Origin: Cognatilysobacter segetis
GTDB lineage: Bacteria > Pseudomonadota > Gammaproteobacteria > Xanthomonadales > Xanthomonadaceae
Assembly: GCF_004359965.1 (NCBI RefSeq)
Contig: NZ_SMRQ01000004.1
Coordinates: 23,376-87,375, forward strand
Length of the DNA stretch: 64,000 nucleotides
Direction: 5' to 3'
Shown: positions 9,301 to 16,636 of the stretch, in pieces
Layout: each line of letters starts with the position of its first letter
Numbering within the stretch: the stretch's first letter is position 1
Program-made: the position numbers and the translations under genes
The notes under the pieces: generated by a model
What the model saw: only the letters and a program-made list of their open reading frames with translations
Told to the model about the DNA's origin: nothing
The model's database searches: none

Positions 9301-10030
9301 GAAGCGACAGCGACGCCCACATCAGCGGGCAGTAGACGACGAACGCGTAGGTGCGCTGCCCGTCGCTGAAGAACACGAACATGCCGATGAACGCGAGCAG
9401 CGCGAGGCACACGCCGAGCTCGAGCCACCAGCGCACCGGCCGCGCCAGCCCCGCACGCGCCCAGGCGAGGACGACGCTGCCCACCACGAGCACGCCGACG
9501 ATGTCCCCCAGCCACCACTGCACCCAGCCGAGACGGATGCTGGTCGCGTCCAGCCCGTGGGCCTGGCCGATCGCCAGCATGCCGACCGTGGCGCCGATCA
9601 GGCCCGTCACCGCGCCGGCCACGATGAACAGCAGGAAGTCGCTGAAGGTCTCGATGCGGGCGTTGAAGCGCGTGCGCGACAGCAGCCGGGCACCCGCCAC
9701 CGTGGCGAGCGCGTTGGCCATGGCGATCGTCACGACGACCCAGGCCGGATGCGCGGAATGGTTGACTGCGGCTGCGGCGAGGTAGCCCAGCACGATCCCC
9801 GGCCAGTACCGGGTCCCCGCCAGGACGAGCACCGCCAGCGCGACGCCTGCGGCCGGCCAGACCGGCGAACCCGCCGCGTGCGCGCTGCTCCAGCGCAGCC
9901 CGAGCAGCGCCAGCGCACCGTAGGCTCCGGCGAGCGCGAACATTCCCGGCAGGCTCCGCCACGCGACAGGCCGGCGAGCCACGTCGTGGCCGGCGGGCGA
10001 AGGCGCGGTGTGCGGGTCGGCTGGGGCCAT
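6356..10030 (-). CDS. MASE1/PAS/GAF hybrid sensor histidine kinase
   Basis: A 1224-residue membrane-bound hybrid kinase. Residues about 28-300 are a multi-helix MASE1 sensory domain. PAS domains follow at about 312-432 and 440-552, a GAF-like domain at about 555-715 and a third PAS at about 722-843. The HisKA domain has His864 in LAHELRNPL, and the HATPase_c domain (about 960-1075) shows NLLTNAAKYT, DTGLGIPP and GLGIGLALA. A C-terminal receiver (about 1099-1215) has phospho-acceptor Asp1150 and Lys1202. The frame is open beyond 10030, but the MASE1 start (MAPADPH) at 10030 avoids overlapping queD. There is no HPt or output domain, so signalling must pass to a separate phosphotransfer partner not seen nearby. 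The stimulus is unknown. Confidence 0.93.
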   Translation of the reverse strand: MAPADPHTAPSPAGHDVARRPVAWRSLPGMFALAGAYGALALLGLRWSSAHAAGSPVWPAAGVALAVLVLAGTRYWPGIVLGYLAAAAVNHSAHPAWVVVTIAMANALATVAGARLLSRTRFNARIETFSDFLLFIVAGAVTGLIGATVGMLAIGQAHGLDATSIRLGWVQWWLGDIVGVLVVGSVVLAWARAGLARPVRWWLELGVCLALLAFIGMFVFFSDGQRTYAFVVYCPLMWASLSLRLRGATLACLLLAGIALWSTTLGLGPFGTAAPHARYLDLQMFLAVSTVSTVVLAVFADERRAQRALVLSEARLRLALDASNTGLWKIDLRTGAMAFSPECAQITGLGPGDVQPTRAGIVELLDAADVPRVRAAFLSALERQALFESEFRIQRPDGTTLWLEARGRAMADADGRPSTMVGTITDVTGRRGDQRRLAEQARLLDLTSDAILIRHLDGRIHYWNDGSVRLYGYTREEAIDRNAAELLRTEFPMPLREITRELLVSDRWDGDLLHYRKDGEPRVIHSRWVLTRDAAGRPQSVMQTNTDVTEQKRAAAAAAFLAEVDRRVAQATSADEVAATGLRLLGEHLGLMRCTLSDIDLENARVRTLHEWTDRAPRVSGSFDAREFFTSDFGLRLASGEAVAIRDLRTDPLTAPFALNYLPFGTVALAAASYVIEGRIAGTLTASASTPRAWRDDELHLLREVIGRLWPAIERAKSIAAVRESEARFRQLADTAPMMIWVAESDGRCSYVSRRWTEFTGRLPEAELDFGWKEVVHPDDLAGYAAAFDEAAHDYRAFAAEYRALRWDGAYRWLHVTARPRFGAGSEFLGYIGALMDVTERRQAEEALREADRRKDEFLATLAHELRNPLSPVRTGLHVLDLTDDADTARRTRRMMERQLGHMVRLIDDLLDVSRITSGKVVLQRDRIALQDAARAAVESARPQLEAARHRLHVQMRDAPLWVDADATRVAQVIGNLLTNAAKYTPDGGDITLRVEPGDGVACVVVTDTGLGIPPDALGEVFGMFAQVNRTLDRAQGGLGIGLALARRLVEMHGGSIEAASAGLGRGSTFTVRLPLAVDVGDVPSLEAQPPPAAESVPRRRVLVVDDNQDAAATLAMMLELEGHDARAAFGGAEGLRIAEAWRPEVAFLDLGMPGMDGFELARRMRALPGGDAVLIVAVSGWAGERDKRQSAEAGFDLHLTKPVSVEAVQAAVVRGADAVVPAA

Positions 10031-10107
10031 TCGGAGTCGGCCGGATTGGAACGTTCCTAACGTTAGCAGAGGCCGCGCACCGCACCGGGACGCAGCGCAC
10101 CGAGCCG

Positions 10108-10113
10108 TACAAT
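10108..10113 (+). promoter_or_regulatory. -10 element of queD (possible leaderless start)
   Basis: TACAAT ends seven bases before the A of the ATG at 10121, the spacing expected if transcription begins at the start codon itself. No -35 match is evident. This spacing is why 10121 is preferred over the ATG at 10112, which overlaps the -10. Confidence 0.45.
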
Positions 10114-10120
10114 GGGCGCG

Positions 10121-10480
10121 ATGGATATCTTCAAGGTCTTCACCCTCGAGGCGGCGCACCGGCTGCCCAACGTCCCGCCCGGGCACAAGTGCGCGCGGCT
10201 GCACGGCCATTCGTTCCGGATCGAGATCCACGTCTCCGGCGAACCGGGCGCGGACACCGGTTGGGTGATGGACTTCGCCGACCTCAAGGCCGCGTTCCGC
10301 CCGCTCTACGACCGCCTCGATCACCACTATCTCAACGAGATCGAAGGCCTCGAGAACCCGACCAGCGAGCGCCTGGCGGCCTGGATCTGGGAGCGCCTGC
10401 TGCCGGCCCTGCCGCAACTGTCCGAAGTGACGGTGCACGAGACCTGCACGTCCGGCTGCCGGTACCGCGGCCCCGCCTGA
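10121..10480 (+). CDS. queD: 6-carboxy-5,6,7,8-tetrahydropterin synthase QueD
   Basis: A 119-residue protein, the usual QueD length. It converts 7,8-dihydroneopterin triphosphate to 6-carboxytetrahydropterin in queuosine/7-deazaguanine biosynthesis. The zinc-binding histidines are visible in [17 protein letters not shown] and LDHHYLNEI, and the catalytic Cys is in [16 protein letters not shown] and the C-terminal [11 protein letters not shown] complete the family signature. Similarity to E. coli QueD runs over the whole length. An in-frame ATG at 10112 would add three residues (MGA), but the putative -10 element overlaps it. It is divergent from the hybrid kinase gene, and no other que gene is in the window. 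Confidence 0.95.
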   Translation: MDIFKVFTLEAAHRLPNVPPGHKCARLHGHSFRIEIHVSGEPGADTGWVMDFADLKAAFRPLYDRLDHHYLNEIEGLENPTSERLAAWIWERLLPALPQLSEVTVHETCTSGCRYRGPA

Positions 10481-10557
10481 GACGCGCCCGGGCTCCGGCG
10501 CCCGACCGGCCACGGCCGCTCACCTCCCTGACCCGCCCACAACGGCCGACGAGCGGT

Positions 10558-10597
10558 TGTTGCAGCGCAGCATCGACACGCCTATGCTGCAACGCAC
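10558..10597 (+). promoter_or_regulatory. Phasin gene promoter with two TGC-N3-GCA boxes
   Basis: A sigma-70-type promoter is clear: TTGCAG (10560-10565), a 17-base spacer, then TATGCT (10583-10588). Overlaid on it are two similar 13-base elements, TGTTGCAGCGCAG (10558-10570) and TGCTGCAACGCAC (10585-10597), spaced 27 bases. One covers the -35 and the other the -10. They resemble the TG-N-TGC-N3-GCAA motif I recall for PhbF/PhaR-type polyhydroxyalkanoate repressors. Binding is an inference. Confidence 0.6.
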
Positions 10598-10637
10598 CAT
10601 CCCTGCTGTATCGGCTTCGAGCCGAGGAGAGTCCGCC

Positions 10638-11084
10638 ATGTACGCACAGTTCAACGAGCAGTTCGCCGCGGCCACCCGCCAGTTCGCCGACACGGCTGCC
10701 CGCATCAACCGCCTGACCCTCGAGAACGCCGAGGCCATCGTCGGCCTGCAGCTGGCCGCCCTCGAGGAGCGCACCTCGGCCACCTTCGCTTTCCTCGGCG
10801 AGGCTGCCCAGGTCCGCGATCTCGACGGCGCCAAGAACCTCCTCCCCCGCGGTGCACAGGTCGCCCGCGAGAACGTGGAGCGCGCCCTGACCACCGGCCA
10901 GGACGTCGTCAACCGCAACGTCAAGGTGCTCGAGTCGGTCGCGCAGATCGCCAAGGGCCAGTTCGAGGCCGCCGCGCGCAGCGCGAACGACACCGTCAAG
11001 CAGGCGCAGGAGCAGTTCACGCAGGCCGCCAAGGGCACCGCCCAGGCGACTGAGCAGGCGGTCAACGGCAAGACCGCGAAGTAA
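10638..11084 (+). CDS. Phasin family protein
   Basis: A 148-residue, highly helical protein of the Phasin_2 type: MYAQFNEQFAAATRQFADTA, then RLTLENAEAIVGLQLAALEE, with an Ala/Gln-rich C-terminus. Phasins coat polyhydroxyalkanoate granules or act as stress-related amphipathic proteins. The ATG at 10638 is preceded by a GAGGAGAG Shine-Dalgarno, which rules out the longer upstream frame. It has its own promoter with repressor-like boxes upstream and a strong terminator downstream, so it is monocistronic. No PHA synthase or phaR gene is in the window, so a link to PHA in this organism is only suggested. Confidence 0.9.
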   Translation: MYAQFNEQFAAATRQFADTAARINRLTLENAEAIVGLQLAALEERTSATFAFLGEAAQVRDLDGAKNLLPRGAQVARENVERALTTGQDVVNRNVKVLESVAQIAKGQFEAAARSANDTVKQAQEQFTQAAKGTAQATEQAVNGKTAK

Positions 11085-11114
11085 GTTTTCTCTCTCTCCA
11101 GTTCGCTGGAACCG

Positions 11115-11145
11115 AACCCGGCAGCCACGGCTGCCGGGTTTTTTT
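11115..11145 (+). terminator. Rho-independent terminator of the phasin gene
   Basis: An 11-bp stem (11115-11125 with 11130-11140, loop CACG) is followed directly by a T run. It lies 30 bases past the phasin stop codon. Confidence 0.93.
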
Positions 11146-11177
11146 GTGCCCGCGACCCGGCATCGCCTCCCAACGAC

Positions 11178-11203
11178 GAAGCCCCCGCAGTGCGGGGGCT
11201 TCG
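11178..11203 (-). terminator. Hairpin downstream of the RND operon
   Basis: A 12-bp inverted repeat (GAAGCCCCCGCA and TGCGGGGGCTTC) lies just beyond the minus-strand RND permease stop codon at 11220. The T run on the minus side is poor (TTCGTCGTT), so termination is probable but not certain. It sits between convergent genes. Confidence 0.65.
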
Positions 11204-11219
11204 AGGTCATCCGCGCGGG

Positions 11220-14200
11220 TCAGAGCGGGATGCGGTGGTGCGCGTCGTTCGGATCGAGCTTCGGCGGATCGTCGAGCGTGTCGCCGAGCACGCGCCGCAC
11301 GATCACGTAGAACACCGGGATCAGCAGCAGGCCGAGGAACGTCGCGAAGGCCATGCCGCCGATGACGCCGGTGCCGATGGCATGCCGCGAGTTCGCGCCC
11401 GCGCCGCTCGAGATCGCCAGCGGCACCACGCCCATGATGAAGGCGAACGAGGTCATCAGGATCGGGCGCAGTCGCAGCTTCGAGGCTTCCACGACCGCCT
11501 GGCGCAGCGGCTTGCCCGCCTGTCGCTCGGCGATCGCGAACTCGATGATCAGGATCGCGTTCTTGGCCGCGAGGCCGATCACCGTGATCAGGCCGATCTT
11601 GAAGTAGATGTCGTTGGGCAGGTTGCGCAGCATCGAGAACACGATCGCGCCGAGCACGCCCAGCGGCACCACCAGCAACACGGCCACCGGCACCGACCAG
11701 CTCTCGTAGAGCGCGGCCAGGCACAGGAACACCACGACGATCGACAGGATCATCAGCATCGTGGTCTGGCTGCCCGACAGGATTTCCTGGTGCGACTGGC
11801 CGGCCCAGTCGTAGCCGAAGCCCGGCCGCAGGTCGTTCTCGACGATGCGCTGCATCGCCGCCATCGCCTCGCCCGAGCTCTTGCCCGGCGCCTGCGAGCC
11901 GACGATCTCCACCGCCGCGAAGCCGTTGTAGCGCGTCAGCGACGGCTGCGCGACGGTCCACTTCGCATGCACCACGTTGCTCAGCGGGATCATCGTCGGC
12001 GTGCCGTCGGGCGACGTCGCGTCCGGCGCCGGGGTGTAGAAGTGCGACAGCGACTCCGGCCCGGTGCGGTACGGCGCATCGGCCTGCATGGTGACGCGCT
12101 TCACGCGCCCGCCCTGCACGTAGTCGTTGACGTAGATCGGCGCCAGCATCAACTGGATCGAGTTGTAGATGTCGCCGACCGACAGCCCCATCGCCTGCGC
12201 CTGGACGCGGTCCACGTCCAGCTTGAGCTGCGGCGACGGCTCGAGCGTGTTCGGGCGCACGCCTACCAGCGTCTTGTCCTCCGACGCCTTGGCCAGCAGA
12301 GTGCCCATCGCCTGCTGCAGCGCGTCGCGGCCCTGGCCGCTGCGGTCCTGCAGGTACATGTCGAAGCCGCCGAACGCGCCGAGGCCGTTCACGGTGGGCA
12401 GGTTGATGACGAAGATCTGCGCGTCGCGGATCGGGAACAGGCGCATGTTCGCCTGCTGGATGAACTCGGTCGCCGTCGTCTTGCGCTCGTTCCACGGCTT
12501 GAGCTTGATGAACGCCATGCCGACGTTCTCGCCCTGGCCGATGAAGCTGAAGCCGGCCACCTGCATCATCCCCTCGTAGCCGTCGATCTTGTTGACCTGC
12601 TGGCGCACCTGCTCGAACACCGCCTCGGTGCGACGCAGCGTCGCGCCCGGCGGCAGCTGCACCACGGCCAGCGCGTAGCCCTGGTCCTCTTCCGGCAGGA
12701 ACGAGCCCGGCATCTTCCAGAACAGGAAGCCCGTCAGCAGCGCGAGCGCCGCGAACACCGCCATCCAGCGCGGCGCGTGCTGCACGGCACTGCCGATGTG
12801 GCGCACGTAGAGCGTGCTCATCCGCTGGTAGCCGCGGTTGAAGCCGCGGAAGATCGGGTTGCGTGCGTCCTCGTGCTTGCTCGGCTTGAGCAGGTTGGCG
12901 CACAGCGCGGGCGTGAAGCCGAGCGCGAGGAACGCCGAGAACAGCATCGCCATCGCGATGGTCAGCGCGAACTGCTTGTACACCGCGCCGGCCGAGCCCG
13001 ACTGCAGCGCCGACGGCACGAACACCGCGGCCAGCACCAGCGTGATCGCGATGACCGCGCCGGTGATCTGCTGCATGGCCTTGTAGGTCGCCTCGCGCGG
13101 CGGCAGGCCTTCCTCGGTCATGATGCGTTCGACGTTCTCGATCACCACGATCGCGTCGTCGACCACGATGCCGATCGCGAGCACCATGCCGAACAGCGAG
13201 AGCTGGTTGATCGTGAAACCCAGCACCTTCATGCCGAGGAACGTACCCAGCAACGCCACCGGGATCACCAGCGTCGGGATCAGCGTGGCGCGCAGGTTCT
13301 GCAGGAACAGCAGCATCACGAGGAACACCAGCACCATCGCCTCGGCGAGCGTCTGGATCACCTCGTCGACCGACACGCGCACGAAGTCGGAGCTGTCGTA
13401 GGGCGAGAACCACTTCACACCCTGCGGGAAGCTCGGCTGCAGCTCGTCCATGCGCTTCTTGACCGCGGCGGCGACCGCCAGCGCGTTCTCGCCCGGCGCC
13501 AGCTGCACGGCGAAGCCGGCGGCCGGCGAACCGTCCCACTTGAGGTCGAAGCCGTGCGCCGAGCCCTGCACCTGCACGCGCGCGACGTCGCGCAGGCGCA
13601 CGCTGGCGCCGTTCGCGTCGCTGCGCAGCAGGATGTTCTCGAACTCCTGCGGCGTGGAGAAGCGGCCCTCGGCCGCGACCGTCGCGGTGAACATCTGCGA
13701 CTCGGGCGACGGCTCGCCGCCGACCTGGCCGGCCGAGAACTGCACGTTCTGCGCGCGGACCGCGGCCAGCACGTCACTGGCCGACAGGCCGTACGCCTGC
13801 AACTTGTCCGGGTTGAGCCAGATGTGCATCGCGTACTCGCCGCCGAACAGCTGCGTACCGCCGACGCCGGGCACGCGCGAGATCTGGTCGAGCACGGTGG
13901 AGGCGAGCAGGTCGGACAGCTGGTCCTTGCCGATCGCCGGATCCGACGAGCGCAGCGCGACCACCATCAGGAAGCCGGAGTTCGCCTTCGCCACGGTGAT
14001 GCCGTTGCGGGTGACGTCGGCCGGCAGGCGCGGCGTGGCCTGCGCGACCTTGTTCTGCACCTGCATCTGCGCGATGTCGGGATCGGTGCCGGGCTTGAAC
14101 GTCAGGTTCACCGAGGCCGAACCCTGGCTGGACGACGCGCTGAAGTAGTCGAGCCCGTCGATGCCGCTGAGCTGCTGCTCGATGATCTGCGTCACCGCCC

Positions 14201-14375
14201 GCTCGACCGTCTCGGCGTTCGCGCCCGGATAGCTGGCGTTGATGCCCACCTGCGGCGGCGCGATGTTCGGGTAGGACTCGATGCCGAGCGTCCGGATCGA
14301 CAGGAAACCGGCGATCACGATCATGATCGCGATCACCCAGGCGAACACCGGGTGGTTGATGAAGTAGCGGGACAT
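11220..14375 (-). CDS. RND efflux pump inner-membrane permease (HAE1/AcrB family)
   Basis: A 1051-residue protein, the normal length for hydrophobe/amphiphile efflux RND pumps. It starts MSRYFINHPVFAWVIAIMIV and has the twin six-helix modules with large periplasmic loops. Family marks include GIESYPNIAPPQVGI, FLQNLRATLIPTLVIPVALLGTF and the TM4 proton-relay region GIVVDDAIVVIENVERIM with its two adjacent aspartates. A conserved lysine is in GLAAKNAILIIEFA. It exports hydrophobic drugs or toxic metabolites by proton antiport together with the adaptor encoded six bases upstream. No outer-membrane TolC-like gene or regulator gene adjoins, so the pump must borrow both from elsewhere. Confidence 0.95.
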   Translation of the reverse strand: MSRYFINHPVFAWVIAIMIVIAGFLSIRTLGIESYPNIAPPQVGINASYPGANAETVERAVTQIIEQQLSGIDGLDYFSASSSQGSASVNLTFKPGTDPDIAQMQVQNKVAQATPRLPADVTRNGITVAKANSGFLMVVALRSSDPAIGKDQLSDLLASTVLDQISRVPGVGGTQLFGGEYAMHIWLNPDKLQAYGLSASDVLAAVRAQNVQFSAGQVGGEPSPESQMFTATVAAEGRFSTPQEFENILLRSDANGASVRLRDVARVQVQGSAHGFDLKWDGSPAAGFAVQLAPGENALAVAAAVKKRMDELQPSFPQGVKWFSPYDSSDFVRVSVDEVIQTLAEAMVLVFLVMLLFLQNLRATLIPTLVIPVALLGTFLGMKVLGFTINQLSLFGMVLAIGIVVDDAIVVIENVERIMTEEGLPPREATYKAMQQITGAVIAITLVLAAVFVPSALQSGSAGAVYKQFALTIAMAMLFSAFLALGFTPALCANLLKPSKHEDARNPIFRGFNRGYQRMSTLYVRHIGSAVQHAPRWMAVFAALALLTGFLFWKMPGSFLPEEDQGYALAVVQLPPGATLRRTEAVFEQVRQQVNKIDGYEGMMQVAGFSFIGQGENVGMAFIKLKPWNERKTTATEFIQQANMRLFPIRDAQIFVINLPTVNGLGAFGGFDMYLQDRSGQGRDALQQAMGTLLAKASEDKTLVGVRPNTLEPSPQLKLDVDRVQAQAMGLSVGDIYNSIQLMLAPIYVNDYVQGGRVKRVTMQADAPYRTGPESLSHFYTPAPDATSPDGTPTMIPLSNVVHAKWTVAQPSLTRYNGFAAVEIVGSQAPGKSSGEAMAAMQRIVENDLRPGFGYDWAGQSHQEILSGSQTTMLMILSIVVVFLCLAALYESWSVPVAVLLVVPLGVLGAIVFSMLRNLPNDIYFKIGLITVIGLAAKNAILIIEFAIAERQAGKPLRQAVVEASKLRLRPILMTSFAFIMGVVPLAISSGAGANSRHAIGTGVIGGMAFATFLGLLLIPVFYVIVRRVLGDTLDDPPKLDPNDAHHRIPL

Positions 14376-14381
14376 GGCGGA

Positions 14382-15560
14382 TCAGCCCTTCGGCGCGGCG
14401 GCCGGCGCGGTCGCGGGCGCGGGCGCGTCCGGCGTCCACGGCGTCGCCTTCACCGGGGCGCCCGGCTGCGCCTTCTGGATGCCCGAGACGATCACGCGAT
14501 CGCCCGGCACCAGGCCCTTCTCGATGATCCACTTGCCGTCCTGTTGGCGGTCGGCCGTGACGTCCTTGCGCGCGGCCTTGCCGTCCTTGCCAACGACGAG
14601 CACGTACGCGCCCTGCGCGTCGCGCAACACCGCGGCCTGCGGCACGAGGTAGACCGACGGCTGCAGGCCGAGCGTCGCGCGCACCGTCACGTAGGTGCCG
14701 GGCAGCAGCCGGTGCTCGGGATTGGGCAGCTTCGCGCGCAGCGAGACGGCGCCGGTGGCCGGATCGACCACGCTGCCTTCGAAGTCGAGCGCACCGCGCG
14801 GGCCGTACGTGCTGCCGTCGGGCAGCACCACCTGCACGTCGCGGTCGGCGGGCTCGCCCTGCGACTGCGCGCGGCGCAGCTGGTCGAGCTCGGCAATCGA
14901 GATCGAGAAGTTCGCGTAGAGCGGATCGATCTGGTCGACCGTGGTCAGCAGCGTCGGCGTGCCCTGCCCGACCAGCGCGCCCTCGGTCACCTGCGCGCGG
15001 CCCGCGCGCCCGGCGATGGGCGAGCGCACGGTCGCGTAGCCCAGGCTGATGCGCGAGCTCGACAGCGCGGCGCGCGCCTGCGCCACCGCGGCCGACGCGC
15101 TGCGCTCGGCGGCGATCGCGTTGTCGAGGTCGTTGCGCGAGATGAACTTGCCCGGCGCGAGCTGCCGCGCGCGTGCCGCGGTGGCGCGCGCGTTCGCGTA
15201 CTGCGCCTCGGCCGCGGCCAGGGCGGCCTGCGTCTGCCCGGTCTGCGCGCGCAGTTCGGTCGGATCGATCACGAACAGCGCCTGGCCTTCGCCCACGTCG
15301 CTGCCTTCCTCGTAGACCCGGCGCTGCACGATGCCGGGCACGCGGGCGCGCACCTCGGCGGTGCGGAACGGCGCGAGCCGGCCGACCAGGTCCTTGCGCA
15401 ACGGGAACGCCTGCGGGCGGACCTCGACCACGCCGACCTCGGCGGGCGGCATCGCGCCGCCGGGGCCCATGCCCTGCGCGGGCGCATCGCCCTTGCCGCA
15501 GGCGGTCAGCGCAAGGGCCAGGACGCCGGTCGCGGCGAGAAGGCGCGGGGTGCGGATCAT
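14382..15560 (-). CDS. RND efflux periplasmic adaptor lipoprotein (AcrA/MexA-like)
   Basis: A 392-residue membrane-fusion protein. The start at 15560 (MIRTPRLLAATGVLALALTAC) gives a lipoprotein signal with lipobox LTAC (Cys21). The frame is open ten residues further, but GGAG eight bases before the 15560 ATG decides the start. AcrA-type sub-domains follow in order: barrel-sandwich halves (AFPLRKDLVGRL, then RSPIAGRAGRAQV), an Ala/Gln-rich coiled-coil hairpin (about 105-175), a beta-barrel and a membrane-proximal domain (YVLVVGKDGKAARKDV). It links the RND permease six bases downstream to an outer-membrane channel. Expression probably starts near the palindrome at 15614-15625. Confidence 0.94.
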   Translation of the reverse strand: MIRTPRLLAATGVLALALTACGKGDAPAQGMGPGGAMPPAEVGVVEVRPQAFPLRKDLVGRLAPFRTAEVRARVPGIVQRRVYEEGSDVGEGQALFVIDPTELRAQTGQTQAALAAAEAQYANARATAARARQLAPGKFISRNDLDNAIAAERSASAAVAQARAALSSSRISLGYATVRSPIAGRAGRAQVTEGALVGQGTPTLLTTVDQIDPLYANFSISIAELDQLRRAQSQGEPADRDVQVVLPDGSTYGPRGALDFEGSVVDPATGAVSLRAKLPNPEHRLLPGTYVTVRATLGLQPSVYLVPQAAVLRDAQGAYVLVVGKDGKAARKDVTADRQQDGKWIIEKGLVPGDRVIVSGIQKAQPGAPVKATPWTPDAPAPATAPAAAPKG

Positions 15561-15613
15561 CGGGTAGCTCCGGGTGTGGGACGGGCGCATCGCCGCGGCC
15601 GTCGTAATTTGTG

Positions 15614-15625
15614 CACTGCGCAGTG
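15614..15625 (-). promoter_or_regulatory. Palindromic operator candidate upstream of the RND operon
   Basis: CACTGCGCAGTG is a perfect 12-base palindrome 54 bases before the adaptor ATG. It lies between a possible -35 (TTCGAA, plus 15632-15637) and a weak -10-like ACAAAT (plus 15607-15612). RND pumps of this type are commonly held down by TetR-family repressors at such sites, but no tetR gene is nearby. The promoter hexamers are poor matches, so the operator is the better-supported part. Confidence 0.45.
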
Positions 15626-15767
15626 TAGCTATTCGAAGACGGCCGGAACGGGCGGAAAGTCATGCCGGCGACGGGCGGCGCCTCCATCGCCGATCGCGCA
15701 CCACGGTGTTGCATGCATGAAGGGGAATAACGCGCGATCGCGTGGCGGACGGCCGCCGTCGACCCGC

Positions 15768-15773
15768 TAGACT
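15768..15773 (+). promoter_or_regulatory. -10 element of the fRMsr gene (possible leaderless start)
   Basis: TAGACT ends six bases before the ATG at 15780, and no Shine-Dalgarno is present. The spacing suggests that transcription starts at or beside the start codon. No convincing -35. Confidence 0.4.
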
Positions 15774-15779
15774 CGGCGC

Positions 15780-16268
15780 ATGACCTTCATCGCCTCCACG
15801 CTCAGCGGCAGCAAGCCCGAGCAGTACGCGCAACTGCTCGAGCAGGTGCACGGCCTGCTGCACGGCGAGCGCGACCGCATCGCCAACGCCGCGAACCTGT
15901 CCGCGCTCGTCTACCACGCGCTGCCCGCCCTCAACTGGGTCGGCTTCTATCTCTACGACGGCACCGAACTGGTGGTCGGCCCGTTCCAGGGCCTGCCGGC
16001 CTGCGTGCGCATTCCGCTCGACAAGGGCGTGTGCGGCGCCGCGGCGAGCACGCGCCAGACGCAGCGCGTGGCCGACGTGCATGCGTTCCCGGGCCACATC
16101 GCCTGCGATTCGGCGTCGCGCTCGGAAGTCGTGGTGCCGTTGATCGCGGCCGACGGTTCGCTGATTGGCGTGTTCGACCTCGACAGTCCGGAGCCCGACC
16201 GCTTCGACGCCGACGACCAGCGCGGCCTCGAGGCGATCGCGCAGGCGTTCGTCGAATCGCTGGGCTGA
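15780..16268 (+). CDS. msrC: Free methionine-(R)-sulfoxide reductase (fRMsr, GAF domain)
   Basis: A 162-residue single GAF-domain enzyme that reduces free L-methionine-(R)-sulfoxide using thioredoxin. The three functional cysteines are present at Cys75, Cys85 and Cys109, with exactly the spacing of E. coli fRMsr (Cys84, 94, 118), within ACVRIPLDKGVCGAAAS and HIACDSASRSE. NWVGFYLYD and GVFDLDSPEPDRFD are further family marks. It belongs to cytoplasmic oxidative-stress repair. It is followed two bases later by the TfoX-domain gene, so the two are probably co-transcribed. Confidence 0.95.
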   Translation: MTFIASTLSGSKPEQYAQLLEQVHGLLHGERDRIANAANLSALVYHALPALNWVGFYLYDGTELVVGPFQGLPACVRIPLDKGVCGAAASTRQTQRVADVHAFPGHIACDSASRSEVVVPLIAADGSLIGVFDLDSPEPDRFDADDQRGLEAIAQAFVESLG

Positions 16269-16270
16269 CG

Positions 16271-16636
16271 ATGGACGCCGCGCCGAAACCGCTCGCGATC
16301 GGCGGCAAGTCCGCCGCCTGGCTGCGCCAGGTCGGTATCCGCACGTGGGACGACGTGCACGCGGTCGGTGCGCTCGAGGCGTTCATGCGCGTCAAGCGCG
16401 CCGGCTTCAAGCCGAGCCTCAACCTGCTGTACGCGCTGGAAGGCGTGCTGGTGGGCTGCCACTGGCAGCAGGTCGCGGTGGACCGCCGGGCGGAACTCGC
16501 GGCGCAGGCGCAGGCCGCGACCGCGCTGCTGCCGTGGTCGCGACGCGGTCCGCCGCCGTCGGCGGTGACGACGACGCTGGGCGAGGCGCACGAAGCCGCG
16601 ACGGTCGACGACGTGCCGGACGCCTTGTCGTTCTGA
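16271..16636 (+). CDS. TfoX C-terminal domain-containing protein
   Basis: A 121-residue protein. Residues about 10-80 (IGGKSAAWLRQVGIRTWDDV, RVKRAGFKPSLNLLYALEG) match the helix-hairpin-helix-like TfoX/Sxy C-terminal domain. The tail (about 85-121) is low complexity. The N-terminal TfoX domain found in true competence regulators is absent, so it is unlikely to be a full Sxy/TfoX. Such stand-alone domains are common and uncharacterised. The ATG at 16271 is two bases after the fRMsr stop, which implies translational coupling. Confidence 0.85.
   Translation: MDAAPKPLAIGGKSAAWLRQVGIRTWDDVHAVGALEAFMRVKRAGFKPSLNLLYALEGVLVGCHWQQVAVDRRAELAAQAQAATALLPWSRRGPPPSAVTTTLGEAHEAATVDDVPDALSF

Noticed and set aside
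5627..10060. A 1477-residue plus-strand open frame across the hybrid kinase gene
   Set aside because: It is antisense to a gene with unmistakable MASE1/PAS/HisKA/REC motifs. Its Arg/His/Ala-rich translation is the usual artefact of GC-rich DNA.
11190..15770. A 1526-residue plus-strand open frame across the RND genes
   Set aside because: Antisense shadow of the RND permease and adaptor. Low-complexity Arg/His composition, no domain.
16031..16636. The 201-residue frame beginning inside the fRMsr gene
   Set aside because: The TfoX C-terminal domain starts at 16271 right after the fRMsr stop. The upstream part is an out-of-frame overlap.
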